Assembly (NCBI GenBank): GCA_945877655.1
Contig: CAMCSH010000002.1
Location: forward strand, 1-39,017
Length of the DNA: 39,017 bases
Reading direction: 5' to 3'
Origin: Lentisphaera araneosa HTCC2155
GTDB lineage: Bacteria > Verrucomicrobiota > Lentisphaeria > Lentisphaerales > Lentisphaeraceae
In this document: positions 7,124 to 14,964 of the stretch, piece by piece
Layout of the letters: every line of letters begins with the position of its first letter
Position numbering within the stretch: the first letter of the stretch is position 1
The notes under the pieces: model-generated
Databases searched by the model: none
Told to the model about the DNA's origin: nothing
What the model saw: the letters and a program-made list of their open reading frames with translations, nothing else
Made by a program: the position numbers and the translations under genes

Positions 7124-10100
7124 ATGTTCGCATCCTTCAATTGCCCGGCCTGCCAAAAAGAGACGCCTGTCAAATCGCCTCTCAAGCGTCAGAAAATTCA
7201 TTGCAAGTTCTGCCAGACCCCCATTCTGTCGCTCAGCGGAGCGGCAGAAAAAGATTTTATCGTCAATGACGTCTATCATCTCCGCCATCTCATCAATTCA
7301 GACCAATTCAGCCGGATGTTTGCGGCCCTGAATTTGCAGGATAAAAATCTCTGTCTGGTGCGGGTCTACGATTCTGAATTCTGCGCCGCACTTAGCGACA
7401 TTCAAGGAATCGGAGAAGTTTTGCAATCCGCCTCGAAAATGGCGGGACGCAATCACTTGGAGGTGATGTCCTGGGGCATCGATGAGGGCTGCCTCTTTCA
7501 AGTCAGCCCCTATGTCGAAATTGAGCCCCTCGACGAGATCATCAAAGCCAACCAATGCCTGGAGCTGATCGACGCATTGAATCTCAGCCGTGAACTTCTC
7601 ACCTCGCTTGATGAAGCCCACTTGGCTTGTAACACCAGCCACTTCAATTTGACCCCGAAAAACATTTATATCGGGCGCGACAGCTGCGTTTATTTCGCCG
7701 ACTTCGGCATGGTCTCGCAATTGATCAAAGACACGCGTTTCCTGAACTCGCAATTCCCCATCTATGACCTGTCCTTTTTGGCTCCGGAAATGGGTCTGGA
7801 AGGCAAGTTTCCACGCGTCTCTTCCGATCTCTACAGCATCGGCTGCTTGATCTATTTCATCGTCACCGGCACCAGCCCCTACGCCAATTGTCAAAGTCCA
7901 GCTGAAGTCGCCTACGGGACCCTATTCTTTCCGCCTTCCTTGAGAAACAGCCTGGCGCCTTCCTTCTTCAAGCTTTTCGAACAGTTTATCGCCACCAATC
8001 CCAAGGACCGCTTCAATTCCTATTCGGACGCCGTTGCGGCGATTGATCAATTCACGAAATCAAGCTTGGGCGTCGCGGCACCGACACGAGCCGTCCGTCA
8101 CACCTCAATTTACGATGCAGAGATTTTTGCCGACCTCAAAAACGCCCCGCGAGCCGCGGCATCAAGCCGGAGCTCCAAACTCAAATCGGTCAACGCGGAA
8201 TCGGCCCGCGCACGCTTAAACACCTTGCGCGATCTTGAGCTGTCGCCGGAAGACATGCGGAAAATGGCGGCCCACACCAAGCGGCGGGGCAAGGCGAAGC
8301 CCGACTCCTCTCCTTCCATAGGTCTCATCGTCTTCTGCGCGGTGTCCGGCCTCTCGATCTTGATCGGCCTGCTCTGGATGATGTCTGGCGGCGTCAAGAA
8401 CCCCGCCGAAGAACCAGCAATCGCCGAAAAGACCAACAACAATTCCGCCGAAAAGACCAACAGCAAACCCGCCGAAAAGACCAACAGCAATTCCGCCGAG
8501 AAAACGGTCGGTGCGGCGTGGGAGCAGGAACTGAAAGCTCTGCGGACCGAAATGAATCGCCTGCCGCTCAATCCGGATGGCTTCGCCGCCAGCCTGCAGA
8601 GGGCGCGTGTCCTGGCGTCCGCTGACATCACGAAAAACACCTTGCTCGACACCTTTGAAACGACGATCAAGTCACGAGTGGAGAAGGAGGTCCAGGTGGC
8701 GATGGTGGCGCTTCGCAGCGACGTCAACTGCTTGGTTTTAGAAAACAAGTTTTCCGAAGCAGTGGACAAATGCACCAACTACTCCGGAAACCTAGCTTCT
8801 TCCACCCTGGAACAACGGGAGGCGATGATTGTCAAAATCCGCGAACGGCAATTGCAGAAAGCTATAGAGCCCATTGGTGATGTAGTCAAAAAAGTCGAGC
8901 CACTGACTGCTGTATCCTTATCGCCCGAAGAGGAATTGGCCAAGACGAAAAATGACTTGCTATTGAACAGCCTTTCAATTAACTTGACGAAGAAAAATCT
9001 GGTGCTTTGCGCTAAGGATCTCAAGGAACTCAGAACTCTTAATCCAGAAGATTTAGAAATTATAAAACTAGAGAAATTGATTGATAAATTAGACACTAAG
9101 GCGCTGGACTCTTTGATCATCGAGAACATCTCCTTTGACAAGAATTCAAAGATTATTTACAAGAAGATGGGGATTGAGTATAGCGGCAAGGTGGTGTCAA
9201 ACAACGAAAGTTCAGTAGTGATAGAAATCTATTACGGCGGAAAAAAAATTCAAACACGTCTCAGCCTCAATGAAATCGATCCCCTGCAATTGCTGCAGTG
9301 GGTGAAGACCAACAACGCCTCCGACTCAGCCTTGATCCGGGCTTATTTCTTGTTAAAGAACAATTTCTATGCGCTTGCCGCAAAAGAGATCCACGATTAC
9401 AAAGGTCTGGCAGCAAAGCTATTCGCCGATGAATTCCAAGAGCAGATCAGCGGCGAAGCCGAGACCGCTTATTTGAAATTGCTGGCTCAAATGAGTATCG
9501 AAAGAAGCTGGCTGATGAAGGAGGAGGATTTCAAATTTTCCGAAGATCAGGCGTGGACAGCGCAGCCAGAACTGAATAATTATCTCGAAAAATTCCGAGG
9601 TGTTTCTTATCTTGAGAAAAACGGCAAGGAAATCGACTTTCTTAAGAATAAAATACGCTCGACACTGCCTGCCAAAATCCCCAATGGAACAATCTTCGCC
9701 AGCTCTGAAGGCAGCCGGGGTACGATAGATTTGCAGAGCGCCCTGAAACAGGAAGGAGTCAAGATCATCCGTCTGCTGCCGGGGATATACGAAGGCAAAT
9801 ACACCCTGAACCAGAAAGGCCTCACCGTGATCGGTCACCCTGAAGCGGTGTTCAGCACCGGCTTAACGGTGGCCAGCTCGGAAGTCATCCTGCGGCGTCT
9901 GCGCTTGCAAGAAGGCAATCTCGACATTGCCAAGAAGTCGGACAAAATCACGGTGGAATCCTGCCGGTTCAAAAACTGCGGCATTAATCTCGGTGGCGAC
10001 AACGACTTGATCTCAATCGATAACTGTTTGATTTTTGGCTTGAGCGGCCCTGGCAACATGCGCAATGTGGAACTGAAAAACTGTACCATTTTGACCCAGA

Positions 10101-10489
10101 AGCCGAAAGGTGGCACAGCCTTCACCGTGCGAGGATTCAACAAGGGCGCCAGCTTTGTCAACTGCATTCTTGAAGCCCAGGAAGGTTACACCATGGAATT
10201 TGACAACCTGACCAATCACAACCTCAAACTCAGCCACTGCCTGATCGCCGGTAAACATGGTTTGGCTCTCGCCTTAAAAGAAGAGCTCAGAATCGATGAT
10301 ATCAGCATCTTCAAAGACAAAATCGCTCGCTTGACCAAGGTGACTAACACCAGAGCACAATTCAAAGATCCAGCCAATGACGATTACCGCCTGAAAGACT
10401 TGACCCCCGGCTTCCTCGAAGGCTCCGACCAGAAATCCATCGGCATCCAAATGAACGATCAGCTCGAGTTGGTCAAAGACAAAAACTGA
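7124..10489 (+). CDS. zinc-ribbon / Ser-Thr pseudokinase / membrane / beta-helix protein
   Basis: A 1121-residue protein. The order of domains is: a Cys4 ribbon (C7, C10, C27, C30); a protein-kinase-like domain (about 45-315); a basic linker; one membrane helix (about 400-421); an EKTN-repeat stalk; a coiled, helical region; and near 890-1080 a series of short strands ending in turns (VIGHPEAVF, ILRRLRLQEGN, SCRFKNCGINL) resembling a right-handed parallel beta-helix. The kinase domain keeps DFG (193-195), APE and SDLYSIGC. It lacks a glycine-rich loop, has Arg where the VAIK lysine belongs, and has H173-FNLTPKN instead of HxDLKPxN, losing the catalytic Asp. Phosphotransfer is therefore unlikely; a scaffold or sensor role is inferred. 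Base composition is lower in GC than the neighbours, especially about 8930-9250. It is followed closely by a ModF-like gene. Confidence 0.75.
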   Translation: MFASFNCPACQKETPVKSPLKRQKIHCKFCQTPILSLSGAAEKDFIVNDVYHLRHLINSDQFSRMFAALNLQDKNLCLVRVYDSEFCAALSDIQGIGEVLQSASKMAGRNHLEVMSWGIDEGCLFQVSPYVEIEPLDEIIKANQCLELIDALNLSRELLTSLDEAHLACNTSHFNLTPKNIYIGRDSCVYFADFGMVSQLIKDTRFLNSQFPIYDLSFLAPEMGLEGKFPRVSSDLYSIGCLIYFIVTGTSPYANCQSPAEVAYGTLFFPPSLRNSLAPSFFKLFEQFIATNPKDRFNSYSDAVAAIDQFTKSSLGVAAPTRAVRHTSIYDAEIFADLKNAPRAAASSRSSKLKSVNAESARARLNTLRDLELSPEDMRKMAAHTKRRGKAKPDSSPSIGLIVFCAVSGLSILIGLLWMMSGGVKNPAEEPAIAEKTNNNSAEKTNSKPAEKTNSNSAEKTVGAAWEQELKALRTEMNRLPLNPDGFAASLQRARVLASADITKNTLLDTFETTIKSRVEKEVQVAMVALRSDVNCLVLENKFSEAVDKCTNYSGNLASSTLEQREAMIVKIRERQLQKAIEPIGDVVKKVEPLTAVSLSPEEELAKTKNDLLLNSLSINLTKKNLVLCAKDLKELRTLNPEDLEIIKLEKLIDKLDTKALDSLIIENISFDKNSKIIYKKMGIEYSGKVVSNNESSVVIEIYYGGKKIQTRLSLNEIDPLQLLQWVKTNNASDSALIRAYFLLKNNFYALAAKEIHDYKGLAAKLFADEFQEQISGEAETAYLKLLAQMSIERSWLMKEEDFKFSEDQAWTAQPELNNYLEKFRGVSYLEKNGKEIDFLKNKIRSTLPAKIPNGTIFASSEGSRGTIDLQSALKQEGVKIIRLLPGIYEGKYTLNQKGLTVIGHPEAVFSTGLTVASSEVILRRLRLQEGNLDIAKKSDKITVESCRFKNCGINLGGDNDLISIDNCLIFGLSGPGNMRNVELKNCTILTQKPKGGTAFTVRGFNKGASFVNCILEAQEGYTMEFDNLTNHNLKLSHCLIAGKHGLALALKEELRIDDISIFKDKIARLTKVTNTRAQFKDPANDDYRLKDLTPGFLEGSDQKSIGIQMNDQLELVKDKN

Positions 10490-10499
10490 AAGCCATCCA

Positions 10500-11951
<1,452 letters not shown>

Positions 11952-11966
11952 GCTCGTTTTGACCTC

Positions 11967-11995
11967 AAAAAAACAAGCACCGCTTTCGCGGTGCT
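11967..11995 (-). terminator. Rho-independent terminator of the tRNA transcript
   Basis: AGCACCGC-TTTC-GCGGTGCT (11976-11995) is a perfect 8-bp stem. On the minus strand it is followed by TGTTTTTTT, giving an intrinsic terminator just beyond the 3' end of the tRNA pair. It may also cap the converging ModF-like transcript, though no T-run lies on that side. Confidence 0.8.
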
Positions 11996-12000
11996 GAAAG

Positions 12001-12077
12001 TGGTACACTCGTGAGGGGTCGAACCTCAAACCTTCTGGTTCGTAGCCAGATGCTCTATCCAATTGAGCTACGAGTGC
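12001..12077 (-). tRNA. tRNA-Arg (ACG), copy 2 in transcription order
   Basis: On the minus strand the sequence folds as a full cloverleaf: acceptor GCACTCG pairs with CGAGTGT (one G-U), the anticodon stem CTGG/CCAG encloses loop CTACGAA with anticodon ACG, the T-arm has GGTTCGACCCC, and a genomic CCA is encoded. The ACG wobble base is normally deaminated to inosine to read CGU/CGC/CGA. It is identical to the copy 17 bases upstream. Confidence 0.95.
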
Positions 12078-12094
12078 ATAAATCTCTGTCGTCC

Positions 12095-12171
12095 TGGTAC
12101 ACTCGTGAGGGGTCGAACCTCAAACCTTCTGGTTCGTAGCCAGATGCTCTATCCAATTGAGCTACGAGTGC
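12095..12171 (-). tRNA. tRNA-Arg (ACG), copy 1 in transcription order
   Basis: Base-for-base identical to the neighbouring 12001-12077 gene, with the same ACG anticodon and encoded CCA. A candidate promoter lies immediately upstream and an intrinsic terminator follows the pair, so the two are presumably co-transcribed and processed. Confidence 0.95.
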
Positions 12172-12185
12172 GTCGGACGGCCCAA

Positions 12186-12213
12186 AGAATACAAGCATGC
12201 CGCAAGTCTGCAA
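12186..12213 (-). promoter_or_regulatory. candidate promoter of the tRNA-Arg pair
   Basis: On the minus strand TTGCAG and TATTCT are separated by 16 bases and end about 15 bases before the first tRNA base, a typical tRNA promoter placement. Confidence 0.5.
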
Positions 12214-12419
12214 GCTGCCTGCAAAAGATTTTCAGAAGAATTTTCACTGCACTCAAAAGACCATCTAACCCCCGCGGAAACGACGATTATAAAAAATTCC
12301 TCGCACAGGCGCGAAATTTGGCTGGTAAGCATAAATCAAGCTCATATCTTCAGCATCAGAACATGACCCGCGACAATTTGCGGTCTGCGCATAAACCCCT
12401 CATCCCCCAAGGTTCTCAC

Positions 12420-13004
12420 ATGCCCCAGCGACTCCTCGCCGCAGCCATCTCCCTCGCCCTGATCAGCTCATGCGGTTCCAGCAAGCCCAAAGCCAAGCAT
12501 ATTAACGATCAAGACAAGGTCGCCATTCCCGAAAAATCCGGGAACACCACCGCCGACGACAAGATCAAACTCGGCAGCTCCTTGACTGACATTGAAACCC
12601 TCACCAAGGTTGATGGCGAAGGCAATAGCAAGCTCAATCAACTCCCCATCGTCAAGCACGATGTCGCCGCCGTCCACTTCGACTTCGACTCCGCCGCCAT
12701 CGCCGCCGCCGAGTTCCCCAAGGTCCAGGCCATGGCCGCCTTCCTCACCGCTAACCCCGATTACGTCTGTGTCGTCAAAGGCTACTCCGACGAACGCGGC
12801 AGCGAAGAATACAACCGCTCACTCGGCGAGCGCCGCGCCCTCGCCGTCAAAGACGCCCTGATCAAAAACACCGCTGCTCTCGCCTTGCGCTTGAGCTCGC
12901 AGTCGATGGGCGAAGAAAAAGCCGCCGCCAACGGCAATGACGCCGTCTGGAGCGCCGACCGCAAGGCCGAATTCGAAGTCCTCGACGCCAGCAAAACCAA
13001 GTAA
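12420..13004 (+). CDS. Pal/OmpA-like outer-membrane lipoprotein, paralogue 1
   Basis: I start at the ATG at 12420 (194 aa); an upstream extension in the same frame would run through both tRNA genes. The signal ends in a lipobox, LISSC, with the lipidated Cys at residue 18. The C-terminal half is a Pal-type OmpA domain: HFDFDSAA near 86, then GYSDERGSEEYNRSLGERRA (121-140), the peptidoglycan-binding TD-x-x-G/LGERRA signature. The usual NRRVE near the end is DRKAEFE, with Lys in place of the peptidoglycan-contacting Arg. Pal anchors the outer membrane to peptidoglycan and partners TolB; no tol genes are in the window. It leads a run of four paralogues. Confidence 0.85.
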   Translation: MPQRLLAAAISLALISSCGSSKPKAKHINDQDKVAIPEKSGNTTADDKIKLGSSLTDIETLTKVDGEGNSKLNQLPIVKHDVAAVHFDFDSAAIAAAEFPKVQAMAAFLTANPDYVCVVKGYSDERGSEEYNRSLGERRALAVKDALIKNTAALALRLSSQSMGEEKAAANGNDAVWSADRKAEFEVLDASKTK

Positions 13005-13039
13005 TTTTCCCCTCTCAAGAAAACTCAGGAAACTCCACC

Positions 13040-13654
13040 ATGATCAAGAAAATCCTCGTCGCCGCCGTCGCACTCTCCCTCTTCACCGCCTCCTGCGGTA
13101 AATCGCGCGCAGTCTATGCCCGCAATAACACTGTTGAACCCGGACCCGTCGATGGCGCCGGCCCCGGCGCTGGCGGCACCGGCGGCTTGGGCGATATTGG
13201 CGCTGGCGGAATTGGCACGGGTGGCGGCACCATCGGCAGCCTTGACACCGGCGGCGGTAATGGGATCGGCGAGTTTGGCACCGACCTCAAAGGCACTCCC
13301 GTCGCCCACGGCGTTGAGCACGTCTACTTCGGCTTCGACTCGGCCGCCGTCGCCGCTTCCGAAGACCATAAATGCGCCTCCATCGCCGAACTGCTGGTGC
13401 AAAACCCCGCCTACGTCTGCATCATCAAAGGCCACTGCGACGAACGCGGCAGCGAAGAGTACAACCGCGCCCTCGGCGAGCGCCGCGCCATCGCCGTCAA
13501 GGACATCCTGGTCAAGATCCGTCCCGAGCTCGAAAGCCGCATCACAACCCAGTCGATGGGTGAAGAAGTCGCTCAGCTCGGCGGCAGCAGCGATGACGTC
13601 TGGAGCAAGGACCGCAAAGGCGAGTTCGAAGTTCTCGACCAATCGAAGAAGTGA
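13040..13654 (+). CDS. Pal/OmpA-like lipoprotein, paralogue 2, glycine-rich linker
   Basis: A 204-residue lipoprotein with lipobox FTASC (Cys19). The region between the anchor and the OmpA domain, about 39-80, is dominated by Gly. The Pal domain follows: VYFGFDSAA near 95, GHCDERGSEEYNRALGERRA, and a terminal DRKGEFEVLD where most Pal proteins have NRRVE. The first 30 residues and the Pal domain are almost identical to paralogue 4, but the linker is unrelated in composition. The gene starts 35 bases after paralogue 1 and its stop overlaps the start of paralogue 3. Confidence 0.85.
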   Translation: MIKKILVAAVALSLFTASCGKSRAVYARNNTVEPGPVDGAGPGAGGTGGLGDIGAGGIGTGGGTIGSLDTGGGNGIGEFGTDLKGTPVAHGVEHVYFGFDSAAVAASEDHKCASIAELLVQNPAYVCIIKGHCDERGSEEYNRALGERRAIAVKDILVKIRPELESRITTQSMGEEVAQLGGSSDDVWSKDRKGEFEVLDQSKK

Positions 13655-14238
13655 TCTCGCCGCCGGTGCGACTCATCGGCATCCTGCTGGCCTCGGCTCT
13701 GGCCTTGGCCAGCTGTCAGCAAGGCGTCGCGGCTAGAAGCCGCGGCGTTTTGCCGTCAACGCAAAACACACTCTATTTGACCGCCTCCCCCAAAGTCACT
13801 GGCCACTTCATCCTGCCCAAGGCCGATAAAGGAGCCTCAGGCATCGCCGCCAACAGCGATAACAGCGGCATCGTCGATGAACTCGGCGACAAGGTTGAGA
13901 CCTCCTATCCGCCGATCCTTTTTGATTTCGACAGCACCGCCCTCCCCAAGGGAAGCGACACCCTTCTCGTCCAGCTCGCCTCGGCACTCGGAAAACACGA
14001 TAACTGGACCTTGATCATCGGCGGCCACACCGACCAGCAAGGCAGCGAAGAATACAACCGCGCCCTCAGCGAACGCCGCGCTCTCATGGTTCAGGAACGC
14101 TTGATCAAACTTCATCCATGGACCAAAGACCGCATCCGCAGCGTCGCATGGGGCTCCGAACGCCCCGCCCTCGAAGCCTCCGATCCCGCCAGCCAAGCTC
14201 GCAACCGCCGAGTCGAATTCGAATTCTGGGCTCGCTGA
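13651..14238 (+). CDS. Pal/OmpA-like lipoprotein, paralogue 3 (GTG start)
   Basis: A 195-residue protein. Translation most likely begins at GTG 13651, overlapping the upstream TGA (GTGA), because the signal peptide and lipobox LASC (Cys22) follow directly. The Pal domain has LFDFDSTALP, GGHTDQQGSEEYNRALSERRA and the canonical ending RNRRVEFEFWAR, so this is the only one of the four with the classical NRRVE arginines. It is the most divergent paralogue, and of the four the best candidate for standard peptidoglycan binding. Expression is probably coupled to paralogue 2. Confidence 0.83.
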   Translation: MISPPVRLIGILLASALALASCQQGVAARSRGVLPSTQNTLYLTASPKVTGHFILPKADKGASGIAANSDNSGIVDELGDKVETSYPPILFDFDSTALPKGSDTLLVQLASALGKHDNWTLIIGGHTDQQGSEEYNRALSERRALMVQERLIKLHPWTKDRIRSVAWGSERPALEASDPASQARNRRVEFEFWAR

Positions 14239-14278
14239 GCCCAAGCCTTAACAACAACACAAAACCCAGGAAAAACCC

Positions 14279-14899
14279 ATGATCAAAAACATCCTCGTCG
14301 CCGCCGTCGCACTCTCCCTATTCACCGCCTCCTGCGGCAAATCGCGCTCCGTCTACGCCCGCAACAACAGCGTCGAGCCCAATGCCGCCAGCGACCTCAA
14401 CAGCAAGAACAACTCCGGCGACAATCTCAACAATCTCGACAACCTGAATAACAAGAACAAAAACGCGGAAGATCTCGCCAACCTCAATGACGGCAAGAAC
14501 AACATCCTCGACCCGAATGGACTTCCCGGCACTGGTGGCACTCCCGTCGAGCACGGCATCGCCCCGGTCTACTTCGCCTTCGACTCCGCCGCCCTCGCCG
14601 CTTCCGAAGACAGCAAGTGCGCTGCCATCGCCGAGTTGCTGGTCCAGCACCCTGCCTATGTCTGCATCATCAAAGGCCACTGCGACGAACGCGGCAGCGA
14701 GGAATACAACCGCGCCCTCGGCGAGCGCCGCGCCATCGCCGTCAAGGACATCCTGGTCATGATCCGCCCCGAGCTCGAAAGCCGCGTCACCACCCAGTCC
14801 ATGGGCGAAGAAAAAGCCCAGCTAGGCGCCGGCAGCGACGCCGTCTGGAGCCAGGACCGCAAAGGCGAATTCGAAGTTCTCGACCAGTCGAAAAAGTAA
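14279..14899 (+). CDS. Pal/OmpA-like lipoprotein, paralogue 4, asparagine-rich linker
   Basis: A 206-residue lipoprotein with the same FTASC lipobox (Cys19) as paralogue 2. Residues about 41-80 form an Asn/Asp/Lys-rich linker (repeats such as NNLDNLNNKN) instead of the glycine-rich one. The Pal domain, VYFAFDSAA, GHCDERGSEEYNRALGERRA and DRKGEFEVLDQSKK, is nearly the same as paralogue 2 at protein and DNA level, pointing to recent duplication or gene conversion. It closes the four-gene run and is followed by a strong terminator. Confidence 0.85.
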   Translation: MIKNILVAAVALSLFTASCGKSRSVYARNNSVEPNAASDLNSKNNSGDNLNNLDNLNNKNKNAEDLANLNDGKNNILDPNGLPGTGGTPVEHGIAPVYFAFDSAALAASEDSKCAAIAELLVQHPAYVCIIKGHCDERGSEEYNRALGERRAIAVKDILVMIRPELESRVTTQSMGEEKAQLGAGSDAVWSQDRKGEFEVLDQSKK

Positions 14900-14925
14900 G
14901 TCGCAAAGACTCCTTACTTCAATCA

Positions 14926-14959
14926 AGCCCGGCACTCAGTCCTGAGTGCCGGGCTTTTT
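14926..14959 (+). terminator. Rho-independent terminator after the Pal-like operon
   Basis: AGCCCGGCACTCAG-TC-CTGAGTGCCGGGCT forms a perfect 14-bp stem followed by TTTTT, 26 bases after the stop of paralogue 4. Confidence 0.92.
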
Positions 14960-14964
14960 ATCCC

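Noticed and set aside
8420-8510. Short tandem repeat (AAGACCAACAGCAA units) considered as a CRISPR-like array
   Set aside because: The repeats are in frame, encode an EKTN stalk of the pseudokinase protein, and have no unique spacers.
12063-12419. N-terminal extension of the first Pal-like gene
   Set aside because: It reads through both tRNA-Arg genes and places the signal peptide and lipobox internally; the ATG at 12420 is the sensible start.
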